A stretch of 8,087 nucleotides of DNA from an uncultured Bacteroidota bacterium (lineage in GTDB: Bacteria; Bacteroidota; Bacteroidia; NS11-12g; UBA955): positions 1-8,087 of the forward strand of contig CAIRMY010000143.1 in NCBI GenBank assembly GCA_903879775.1. Reading direction: 5' to 3'. Position numbers and translations under genes: made by a program. The notes beneath the pieces are model-generated. The model worked only from the letters and a program-made list of their open reading frames with translations, searched no databases and had not been told where the DNA came from. Shown piece by piece: positions 1-6,239 of the stretch (its first letter is position 1; every line of letters begins with the position of its first letter).

Positions 1-1
1 A

Positions 2-1057
2 GAAATATTGACCCATACTTCGGGTGATTTGGATGAGGCCTTTGATTGGCTTGATTCGCTCGATAAGGAATATAGCATTTTCACCGCTGAGTATACGATT
101 CACGATTTTGAGGAAGATCTCAGAAAACGGGGATACATCAAAGAAGAAATTCTGCCAAACCAAGATGGGGAAGAGGATTCGGATAAAAATGGGAAAGGAA
201 AAAATCTGCTCACGGCCAAGCTTGAAGCGGCTTTGAGAGAGCACGCCCTCGACCAAATTTTCGGCAAACTCAAAAAAAGCGGTGCGGGAAACCATCTAAC
301 CAACAAATCTGGTGTGGGCGACGAACGCGATGGTGAAATACGCAATTTTCATTTTGGCGACGAAATGTCGCAAATCAATATGTCGGAAAGCCTCAAAAAC
401 GCCCAAATTAACCATGGGATTTCTGAGATGAAACTCACGGAAGACGATTTGGTGGTAGATGAGACCAAGCACAAAGCCCAAATGAGCACCGTGCTGATGA
501 TTGATATCAGTCATTCTATGATTTTGTACGGCGAAGACCGCATTACCCCCGCCAAAAAAGTAGCCATGGCCTTGGTGGAACTCATCCGCAGGAAATACCC
601 CAAAGACGCCATCGATATTATCGTTTTTGGCAATGAATCGTGGTCGATTAAGGTGAAAGATTTGCCCTATTTACAAGTGGGACCCTATCATACAAATACA
701 GTGGCAGGGTTGGAGTTGGCGATGGACATTCTTCGTCGGAAACGCAATACCAACAAGCAAATTTTCATGATCACGGACGGTAAGCCGAGTTGCGTAAAAC
801 TGTCCACTGGCGAACTATATAAAAACAGCAACGGATTGGATGAGTACATCGTTTCCAAATGCCTAAACAAGGCTGCCCAGGCGCGCAAATTGAAAATTTC
901 GATTACCACATTTATGATTGCCCAAGACCCCTATCTCAGGCAGTTTGTAGAGCGCTTCACCGCCGAAAATCAAGGCAAAGCATTTCTTACCGGACTCTCA
1001 GATTTGGGTCAAATGATATTTGAAGATTACGAAAAAAATAGAATCAAACGGATTTAA
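2..1057 (+). CDS. von Willebrand factor A (vWA) domain protein, 5'-truncated by the window edge
   Basis: This is a metal-binding vWA protein, probably the partner of the AAA+ ATPase just downstream, as in MoxR/vWA and chelatase-like pairs that act on other proteins. Its substrate is unknown. Residues are numbered from the TTG codon at position 8. The first ~155 residues are charged, with no signal peptide or membrane segment, so the protein should be cytosolic. The vWA fold follows (about 158-345). It carries the MIDAS motif D166-x-S168-x-S170, a threonine near T229/T231, and the TDGKP motif at 256-260 with D257. The reading frame is open to the window edge, and the family normally has some 25-30 more N-terminal residues, so I treat the TTG as internal and the gene as partial. 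It ends 6 bp before the next ATG, which indicates one operon. The domain is certain and the cellular role is not. Confidence 0.85.
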   Translation, partial: EILTHTSGDLDEAFDWLDSLDKEYSIFTAEYTIHDFEEDLRKRGYIKEEILPNQDGEEDSDKNGKGKNLLTAKLEAALREHALDQIFGKLKKSGAGNHLTNKSGVGDERDGEIRNFHFGDEMSQINMSESLKNAQINHGISEMKLTEDDLVVDETKHKAQMSTVLMIDISHSMILYGEDRITPAKKVAMALVELIRRKYPKDAIDIIVFGNESWSIKVKDLPYLQVGPYHTNTVAGLELAMDILRRKRNTNKQIFMITDGKPSCVKLSTGELYKNSNGLDEYIVSKCLNKAAQARKLKISITTFMIAQDPYLRQFVERFTAENQGKAFLTGLSDLGQMIFEDYEKNRIKRI

Positions 1058-1063
1058 TTACAG

Positions 1064-2494
1064 ATGAAACAAGAAACCACATTCAAAGAATTGAAAGCAT
1101 CGGGCTATGCCCACAAAACCATAAACCAAGAAATCCAAGGCAACCTCATTGCGCGGATCCGAGCGAAACAGCCCGTTTTTGAAGGACTTTTTGGGTATGA
1201 GGATACTGTTGTACCACAGCTAAAAAAAGCGATTTTGGCTGGTCACCACATTAATTTGTTGGGATTGCGCGGACAGGCAAAGACCCGCATCGCTCGCAGT
1301 ATGGTGGACTTGCTGGATGAATATATGCCCATTGTAAAGGGGTCGGAAATCAACGACAGTCCCTTTGCTCCGATTTCCAGATTTGCCGTGGATTTGGTGG
1401 CTGAACTAGGCGATAAAACCCCTATCGCGTGGGTGCACCGTTCCACTCGATTCTTCGAAAAACTCGCCACGCCAGATGTGAATATTTCCGATTTGATTGG
1501 AGATATCGACCCCATTAAGGCGGCTACATTGAAACTGCCTTACTCTGATGAACGCGTGCTTCATTATGGGATGATTCCCCGCGCCAATCGATGCATTTTT
1601 GTATTAAACGAACTTCCCGATTTGCAAGCCCGTATCCAGGTTTCATTGTTCAATATTTTGCAAGAGGGAGATATCCAGATTCGCGGATTTCAATTGCGGA
1701 TGCCATTGGATATTCAATTTGTATTTACGGCAAATCCCGAAGATTACACCAACAGAGGGAGCATCGTAACTCCCTTGAAGGACCGCATCGGCTCGCAAAT
1801 TTTTACCCATTACCCAAAAAACATTGCTTTGGCACGTGCCATCACGGAGCATGAGGCCAAGATTTCAGCTGATGATTTGGGTGCGGTTGCCGTTCCTGAT
1901 TTGGCAAAAAATTTGTTGGAAGAGGTTTCATTTCAGGCTAGAGATAGTGAATATGTTGATTCGAAAAGTGGCGTTAGCGCGCGTTTGTCTATCAGTGCAA
2001 TGGAGAATCTTGTGGCTGCCGGTAAACTCCGTTTGATCGAAACCCAAAGCGAAAAAACCACCATCCGATTGGTAGATTTTATGTCGATTATCCCTTCTAT
2101 CACTGGTAAAATCGAACTGGTGTACGAGGGAGAGCAGGAGGGGGCCGACGAGGTGGCTCGGATCTTGATTGATACTGCGATTATGGCTCAATTCAACCAA
2201 ATTTTTCCGCGTATTCCAAAGTTGGAAAAGGCCGGTACGAAAACGCCGTACAGCGATTTGGTTCACTGGTTCGAGAAAAATTATGTGGAACTCAATTACA
2301 CGGATACAGATGAGGTTTTTTTCAAAAGCCTCAAGAGCATCAAACCGTTAAACGCACTCATTCAAGACCACGCTTCACATTTGAGCGATACTGACAAAGA
2401 CTTTTGCATGGAATTGGTCCTATGGGCCTTGGCGATCAGCGAGAAACTGGGCAAAACCGCCAGCGATGCGATGTATAAGTTTGATTCAAATTGA
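1064..2494 (+). CDS. MoxR/Mg-chelatase-like AAA+ ATPase partnered with the vWA protein
   Basis: This 476-residue AAA+ ATPase lies 6 bp after the vWA gene, and the two probably work as an ATPase/vWA chaperone pair that remodels or activates unidentified proteins. The visible ATPase core is a Walker A at 67-74 (GLRGQAKT, with Ala where the usual last Gly sits), a Walker B at 178-183 ending in Asn182-Glu183 instead of Asp-Glu, a sensor-1-like stretch FTANPEDYTNRG at 221-232, the PLKDR segment with R241, and a sensor-2-like GVSAR with R307. The region from about 350 to 476 is helical with no domain I recognise. Database labels for this Bacteroidota family are often 'magnesium chelatase' or 'sigma-54 interacting regulator'. 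I see neither a DNA-binding domain nor bacteriochlorophyll genes, so both names are probably misleading. The ATG start at 1064 suits the family and the gene spacing. GC here is clearly higher than in the carotenoid gene downstream. Confidence 0.85.
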   Translation: MKQETTFKELKASGYAHKTINQEIQGNLIARIRAKQPVFEGLFGYEDTVVPQLKKAILAGHHINLLGLRGQAKTRIARSMVDLLDEYMPIVKGSEINDSPFAPISRFAVDLVAELGDKTPIAWVHRSTRFFEKLATPDVNISDLIGDIDPIKAATLKLPYSDERVLHYGMIPRANRCIFVLNELPDLQARIQVSLFNILQEGDIQIRGFQLRMPLDIQFVFTANPEDYTNRGSIVTPLKDRIGSQIFTHYPKNIALARAITEHEAKISADDLGAVAVPDLAKNLLEEVSFQARDSEYVDSKSGVSARLSISAMENLVAAGKLRLIETQSEKTTIRLVDFMSIIPSITGKIELVYEGEQEGADEVARILIDTAIMAQFNQIFPRIPKLEKAGTKTPYSDLVHWFEKNYVELNYTDTDEVFFKSLKSIKPLNALIQDHASHLSDTDKDFCMELVLWALAISEKLGKTASDAMYKFDSN

Positions 2495-2521
2495 ATTGAT
2501 TATTCACTTGGATCAATTGCA
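2491..2521. terminator. Possible weak stem-loop between convergent genes
   Basis: AATTGAT (2494-2500) and ATCAATT (2512-2518) form an inverted repeat around an 11-nt loop. It can extend by TTG/CAA across one bulged G. It sits at the stop codon of the AAA+ gene and faces the end of the convergent pentapeptide gene, where a bidirectional terminator would be expected. It is AT-rich and lacks a clear T-tract on either side, so termination activity is uncertain. Confidence 0.3.
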
Positions 2522-2545
2522 AATCTGCTACTCCATTTCAAACTT

Positions 2546-3067
2546 CTACTGGTTGTAGCCTGTAACGCCCTCAGTTTTTGCGCCTTCAAGATTCGCTTCC
2601 GAATGCGTGGCGCCCGTGAGGTTGGCATAATTTAAATTCGCTTTCATGAGGTAGGTGCCCTCAAGTTTGGCGTTGAAAAGGTAGGCTCCTTTTAGGTTGG
2701 CAAGCTCAAAATATGCTCCCCTGAGATTTGCACTCTGTAAGTTTGCATCTTCCAATTGAGCGGATTCACAGTTCGCATTCTGCAAGTTTGTATACATGAG
2801 GTTTGCCTTCATTAAGAAGGTCCCTTCAAGTTTGGCATTGAAAAGATTGGCCCCCGTTAGGATTGCGCCGTTTAGGTTTGCACCACTCAAATTTGTGCCA
2901 CTCAAATAAGCCTTGCTCAGATTTGCCCCCTCTAAGTTTGCCCCCGATAGATTCAATGCGCTTAAATCTATGCCCTGTAAATTAACCCCTGCGAGGTTTA
3001 ATTTTCCATCGCAAACTGCATTTAATTTAATAACTTCTGTTCTGGTTAAATCGGGTGCTTTGATCAT
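2546..3067 (-). CDS. Pentapeptide-repeat protein
   Basis: This 173-residue protein is made almost wholly of A(N/D)LxX pentapeptides. The central residue falls on every fifth position from L25 to L160 without a break (Leu, with single Phe, Cys and His substitutions), giving 28 repeats, or about seven coils of the right-handed quadrilateral beta-helix typical of this family. There is no signal peptide or membrane segment, so it is probably cytosolic. The N-terminal ~20 residues are outside the repeat. The family includes DNA-mimicking gyrase-binding proteins (Qnr, MfpA), but most members have no known role and nothing here shows which type this is. Residues 76-90 and 131-145 are near-identical (14 of 15), so the gene grew partly by internal duplication. 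The ATG at 3067 lies about 30 nt below a good Bacteroidota promoter. The upstream neighbour on the same strand is the crtY-blh fusion, with no terminator visible between them. Confidence 0.9.
   Translation of the reverse strand: MIKAPDLTRTEVIKLNAVCDGKLNLAGVNLQGIDLSALNLSGANLEGANLSKAYLSGTNLSGANLNGAILTGANLFNAKLEGTFLMKANLMYTNLQNANCESAQLEDANLQSANLRGAYFELANLKGAYLFNAKLEGTYLMKANLNYANLTGATHSEANLEGAKTEGVTGYNQ
2633..2842 (-). repeat. Internal 45-bp duplication in the pentapeptide gene
   Basis: The two copies are 2633-2677 and 2798-2842, 165 bp apart, which is exactly 33 codons of offset... in protein terms residues 131-145 and 76-90, 55 residues (11 pentapeptides) apart. By hand count they match at 34 of 45 bases and 14 of 15 residues (Phe/Tyr is the only change). 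Most base differences are silent, so the protein sequence has been held while the DNA diverged. The offset is a whole number of pentapeptides and keeps the helix register. Confidence 0.8.
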
Positions 3068-3104
3068 GGTTTTTGTGGTTAATTCTTTTGGATATAGATT
3101 AAAA

Positions 3105-3135
3105 CAAATCTAAGTCATTGGTGTTGTTTACACAA
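3105..3135 (-). promoter_or_regulatory. Bacteroidota-type promoter for the pentapeptide gene
   Basis: On the - strand the -7 box TAGATTTG (3105-3112) fits the Bacteroidota consensus TANNTTTG exactly. A TTG for the -33 element (3133-3135) lies 20 nt upstream, within the usual spacing. Transcription would begin near 3098, giving a leader of about 30 nt before the ATG at 3067. A perfect 6-bp inverted repeat, TAGATT-N6-AATCTA (3095-3112), overlaps the -7 box and could be an operator. The promoter lies in the 104-bp gap after crtY-blh, so the pentapeptide gene can be expressed on its own. Confidence 0.65.
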
Positions 3136-3171
3136 TAGTAATTATAAGAAATAAATGAAAGTCAATTGATC

Positions 3172-5181
3172 TTAAAGCTTTTTGTAAAACCTCGACATCA
3201 TCACCACGTGAGGGAAACTGATGCATGCAATGAAAATGAATGCCAAACTCACCATGTTTTTTGTATCGAAATGATAAAGATTGAATTTTTGTGAAATGCC
3301 TAGCACAATGAAAAGAAAAAATGCACCCAATGTAAAAGGCAATGATTTTTTCATCATGGTGCCATTGTTTGTGTTCAATCCACTTCTAAGATGACTCCAA
3401 CCATTGATACTATGTTGTCCTAGGAAATATATTCCAAACGAGGTGAGTAAGGGTAGTTTTGCAGATAATATGAGGGAAATGACAATCAATGAAAGTCCTT
3501 TTTTTCGATTGTATATTGAAAAAATGATTGAAATTATGATTCCAATCAACAATATAAATTGTCCATTTTCTAAACTTATTGTTGGCACTGTTACATTCAT
3601 TTTTTGAATAATTTCATTTGTTTCTAACGTATGTCCGCATAAAATCAATGTAAAAATTAAAGTGCCCCATATCCAACTCTTGAGATTTGCAAAACCTCTG
3701 ATTTTCCATTCGTGTATATCTGTAGATCCAAAATGCCAAATTGAAAACACTATAAAAAACAGAAATGATACATTGGGTATAAAAAACCATGCCAGTAGGT
3801 ATAGAAAACCGAGCAAAAGGTACTTTAAAATAAATGAGAGCTTGGGTGTTCCATTTATTTGTTTAGCTTCTAAAAGGTGGTCGAGTGCACCATGTGGGAT
3901 GCCTCTTAAAAATAACGCCAAAAGCCCCAATAATATGGAAAAAGTATTCGATATTGTTGGATTTAGTGCTTGTAAAACAACAATGAGAATTGTGAGAAAC
4001 AATACTGCAATTTCATGTTTAATGTTACTCGTAAGGTCGTGAATGAGTGCTTTGAAAAATGTAAAAAATGGGAGTGTGCTAAATATTTTTACATCTTCTT
4101 TTAGAGTGGTTTTTTCTTCTAAGAAATTGAGAATAACAGAGGTGTTATTTTTGAGAAATAGTTTTTCAAAAATGGATTTTGAAATAAGGGGGTTTTCTTC
4201 AATAATTTTGAGCAACAATCGATCGTATAATTGAAAACGGTTTTTTGACGCAATTTTAGGGGGAAGTTCTTTGGAAGCTAATTTTTTTCCAATTTCATTC
4301 GCATGTTTTAACATTGTTTTGAAAGCATAACCTGTGCTTGGCTTAATTGCACCAGCGTTTGCACCAATTTTGATGATGTTTTTCGATTCTGAAACATCAT
4401 TTATGGGAGATGTACACATGGGAATACATCCTTCTTCAGTGTCGATGATTTGGAAATTCCCAAACCTTTCTTGTATGTATTGGTTTAAAATATTTGTCGC
4501 CTCTACTGCTTCAATTTTTTCTTTTCCAAATCGCGTGAGTTCAACTAAGGCAGAACTTTGATTGTAAGGTAAGACATAAACGAATTGCGTTTGATTGTTT
4601 TGAGGGACATTGAAGTCCATTAAATCTATGGTGTTTGAATCAAATCGTGGGTTTTCTAAAACGACATTAAGTCCCCAAAATGTTTGATACAACAACGATT
4701 CATTGTTTTGTGGAGTTGCAAAAGTTGGTGGTCGGCTATCAAAGGCAATTTTCGACAACCATTGTTGGGTTTCACATTGGAGGGCAACATGTTCTTCGAT
4801 TTCTTTGATTGAATTTACTTTTGAAAAGCTTCTTTCTATTTGGAAGCAATCGATAAGTCTATCGAGTTGTTTGTAGATGTCAATGCCACGTATGTGGTAA
4901 TATTCAATTTCTTGTGGATTCGGAGTGTCAATTTGATTGACTGCAATCTTGTTCCATTTTTTTGAAACAAGTGGTAAGATTTGTTGTAAATTGATTTCGT
5001 TTTGTGTCCCCCAAAAACAAAATGTCCGATCATTTCGGTTTTTTTGTTCTGGATCGAAGATTATAATTTTTTTATTTTGTAATAATTGATGGTGTTCAAG
5101 GCTTAAAAGCGTTAAGATTGTTGAAGCGCCAGCTCCAATAAATGCATAATCGTATTGAATATTTCCTTGTGAGGTTTGCAC
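3172..5181 (-). CDS. crtY-blh: Lycopene beta-cyclase / beta-carotene 15,15'-dioxygenase (Blh) fusion
   Basis: This bifunctional protein of 669 residues should turn lycopene into beta-carotene and then cleave it to retinal for the neighbouring rhodopsin. The N-terminal half (about 8-380) is a complete CrtY-type cyclase: dinucleotide-binding motif IGAGAS 15-20, RTFCFWG 52-58, LMDF 187-190, LPY...ALVELTRF 204-218, EEGCIPM 249-255 and KPSTGY 280-285. After a linker of only about 10 residues, the C-terminal half (about 391-669) is a membrane protein with roughly eight or nine hydrophobic segments and Brp/Blh motifs: GIPHGALDH 427-435, WHFGSTD 482-488, LGQHSINGWSHL 587-598 and FPH 656-658. Both halves have the normal length of their stand-alone families. 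The start is GTG at 5179-5181: the preceding codon is an in-frame TAA and the first internal Met is residue 188, too late for the nucleotide-binding motif. No Met occurs between 290 and 528, so Blh cannot be started separately from an ATG near the junction. The gene lies 104 bp after the rhodopsin, beyond a terminator. It is strikingly AT-rich. Confidence 0.93.
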   Translation of the reverse strand: MQTSQGNIQYDYAFIGAGASTILTLLSLEHHQLLQNKKIIIFDPEQKNRNDRTFCFWGTQNEINLQQILPLVSKKWNKIAVNQIDTPNPQEIEYYHIRGIDIYKQLDRLIDCFQIERSFSKVNSIKEIEEHVALQCETQQWLSKIAFDSRPPTFATPQNNESLLYQTFWGLNVVLENPRFDSNTIDLMDFNVPQNNQTQFVYVLPYNQSSALVELTRFGKEKIEAVEATNILNQYIQERFGNFQIIDTEEGCIPMCTSPINDVSESKNIIKIGANAGAIKPSTGYAFKTMLKHANEIGKKLASKELPPKIASKNRFQLYDRLLLKIIEENPLISKSIFEKLFLKNNTSVILNFLEEKTTLKEDVKIFSTLPFFTFFKALIHDLTSNIKHEIAVLFLTILIVVLQALNPTISNTFSILLGLLALFLRGIPHGALDHLLEAKQINGTPKLSFILKYLLLGFLYLLAWFFIPNVSFLFFIVFSIWHFGSTDIHEWKIRGFANLKSWIWGTLIFTLILCGHTLETNEIIQKMNVTVPTISLENGQFILLIGIIISIIFSIYNRKKGLSLIVISLILSAKLPLLTSFGIYFLGQHSINGWSHLRSGLNTNNGTMMKKSLPFTLGAFFLFIVLGISQKFNLYHFDTKNMVSLAFIFIACISFPHVVMMSRFYKKL

Positions 5182-5206
5182 TTATCTAAATCTAGGTTTT
5201 ATATGA

Positions 5207-5256
5207 ATAAAAAAAGGCGAATCCTCAAAAAAATAACTTTTTGAGAGATTCGCCTT
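5207..5256 (-). terminator. Strong intrinsic terminator after the rhodopsin gene
   Basis: The arms 5214-5231 and 5238-5256 pair over 18 bp with one bulged A (5246) and a 6-nt loop. The outer 10 bp contain the G/C-rich part (AAGGCGAATC with GATTCGCCTT). Reading the - strand, the hairpin is followed by a run of seven T (5215-5209), so it is oriented to stop transcripts from the rhodopsin, whose stop codon is 30 bp upstream. It lies between the rhodopsin and crtY-blh, so the fusion gene depends on read-through or on a promoter I could not find in the remaining 30 bp. Confidence 0.88.
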
Positions 5257-5285
5257 GTTAAAGTTTAATATTTTGTGATTAAAGT

Positions 5286-6002
5286 TTAGTCTTCGTTTCT
5301 GCTTAAAGCATAGATTACCAAACCGAAACCAATTTTGTTGATTGCGTCTGCAATGTTATAAACGATGTCCATGTAGTGAGAAGCAACAGCTGGATCAGCA
5401 ACTAATTTGATTCCGAAAAGTCCACCTGGAGTTCCCAAGATGTAACCCAATGGATAGATAGCCCAACCAACCAATACAAACCAACCCAAGATACGAGTTG
5501 CTTTTGCAACTTGAGGACCAGCAGTTTGAGACAATTGTGCAACTTCACCAAACCATACAAGGTAAGCAATGTAGAAATAAGCAGCACCAGAGATAACTCC
5601 CCAAAGAACGCTACTGTCTCTATCAATTGTTTCACCAAAGTAACCTGTTACCAACATTACGATTGATGCGAAGATCAATTTCCAAAGTAGGCCAATTTTA
5701 GCACCTGCTTTTTTGGTGATCAAATAGAATTCTACGCACATCAAAGGCACAGTTAAAATCCAGTCAACATATCTAAAGAATGTTGGTGATTCACCTGTTG
5801 CCAAGTTGTAACCGCGCATGTAATAGTAATGCACAGCTGCAATGAAAGTAATTAGTCCTGAAACCAATACAGAAGTTCTCCATTTAGCTGTTGTGTTGTT
5901 TAGCTCAAAGAAGAAGAAAACTGACGCGGCCATCATAGCCATGGTGCCGATAAAGAACGTGAACGCCACGTAATTATCGCTTGCAATTTTTAAATGTTCC
6001 AT
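5286..6002 (-). CDS. Proteorhodopsin, green-type light-driven proton pump
   Basis: This is a seven-helix microbial rhodopsin of 238 residues that pumps protons out of the cell in light, using retinal bound to Lys223 (helix G, D219-x3-K223). Helix C reads RYVDWILTVPLMCVE: R77, D80 (proton acceptor, D97 of the SAR86 green proteorhodopsin), T84 and E91 (proton donor, E108). This D-T-E set marks a proton pump, not an NDQ sodium or NTQ chloride pump. His58 matches the counterion partner H75. The spectral-tuning site (105) is Met88, known in green-absorbing flavobacterial forms, whereas Gln would give blue. Gly135 in helix E aligns with xanthorhodopsin Gly156, the gap that admits a carotenoid antenna. 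There is no separate cleavable signal peptide and the ATG at 6002 starts just before helix A. Length is normal. The neighbour makes its chromophore, and a terminator follows directly. GC is higher than in crtY-blh, as expected for a strongly expressed gene. Confidence 0.97.
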   Translation of the reverse strand: MEHLKIASDNYVAFTFFIGTMAMMAASVFFFFELNNTTAKWRTSVLVSGLITFIAAVHYYYMRGYNLATGESPTFFRYVDWILTVPLMCVEFYLITKKAGAKIGLLWKLIFASIVMLVTGYFGETIDRDSSVLWGVISGAAYFYIAYLVWFGEVAQLSQTAGPQVAKATRILGWFVLVGWAIYPLGYILGTPGGLFGIKLVADPAVASHYMDIVYNIADAINKIGFGLVIYALSRNED

Positions 6003-6054
6003 AAAATTTAATTTAGTTTATATAGTATTGTAGGAACAAAAGAAAATAAAAAAT

Positions 6055-6069
6055 GTTTTGAAACAAAAC
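6055..6069. promoter_or_regulatory. 15-bp perfect palindrome upstream of the rhodopsin
   Basis: GTTTTG-AAA-CAAAAC is a perfect inverted repeat with a 3-nt centre, 53 bp before the rhodopsin start codon. It could be an operator or a small hairpin in the leader. In such AT-rich DNA a 6-bp inverted repeat may also occur by chance, so the function is a guess. Confidence 0.3.
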
Positions 6070-6190
6070 TTTTAAAACTAGAAAATCCAGAATGATTGTT
6101 GTTTTTTGATGATTTTTTGTAAAATGTTTTAAAAAATTTCTTAAACAAAATTTCAAAAACACAATGTTTATATATCGTTTTTGAAAGTAA

Positions 6191-6239
6191 TTTGTTCAAC
6201 AATTTTTTTTGTTTAACTTTTGAAATTTATTTGTTAAAC
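6191..6239. promoter_or_regulatory. Three TTTGTTNAAC direct repeats, candidate operator
   Basis: On the + strand TTTGTTCAAC (6191-6200), TTTGTTTAAC (6208-6217) and TTTGTTAAAC (6230-6239) differ only at one base each, with start-to-start spacing of 17 and 22 bp. A fourth, imperfect copy in the opposite orientation (TTTGTTTAAG on the - strand) lies at 6140-6149. The cluster is about 190-240 bp upstream of the rhodopsin ATG. Repeated sites of this kind suit a regulator binding in tandem. A light-responsive MerR/CarH-type factor is one possibility, but no regulator gene is in the window. Confidence 0.35.

Noticed and set aside
8..10. TTG as the true start of the vWA gene
   Set aside because: The frame stays open to the window edge and the family normally has more residues before the HTSGDLDEA segment, so the gene is better read as cut by the window.
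1928..2266. 112-codon open frame antisense to the AAA+ gene
   Set aside because: It lies wholly within a well-supported coding region and its product looks like a shadow translation.
2546..3067. Periodic short repeats resembling a tandem-repeat or CRISPR array
   Set aside because: The periodicity is 15 bp and comes from pentapeptide codons in one open frame; there are no conserved repeats with unique spacers.
4012..4041. Fusion of crtY and blh as an assembly or frameshift artefact
   Set aside because: The frame is continuous on both sides, both domains have normal length and the linker is short and ordinary. Re-sequencing would settle it, but nothing in the sequence suggests an error.
3662..4042. 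126-codon open frame on the + strand antisense to the Blh half
   Set aside because: The - strand carries clear conserved Blh motifs over the same bases, and the antisense product resembles no family I know.
5182..5213. Separate promoter for crtY-blh just before its GTG (TAGATTTA at 5184-5191 on the - strand)
   Set aside because: The -7-like box has one mismatch, no TTG lies at the right distance (the nearest is about 31 nt away inside the terminator), and the start site would be at or past the start codon.
6008..6202. 64-codon open frame on the - strand upstream of the rhodopsin
   Set aside because: Its product is low-complexity Lys/Phe/Ser from AT-rich DNA, with no recognisable domain, and it sits where the rhodopsin promoter and leader should be.
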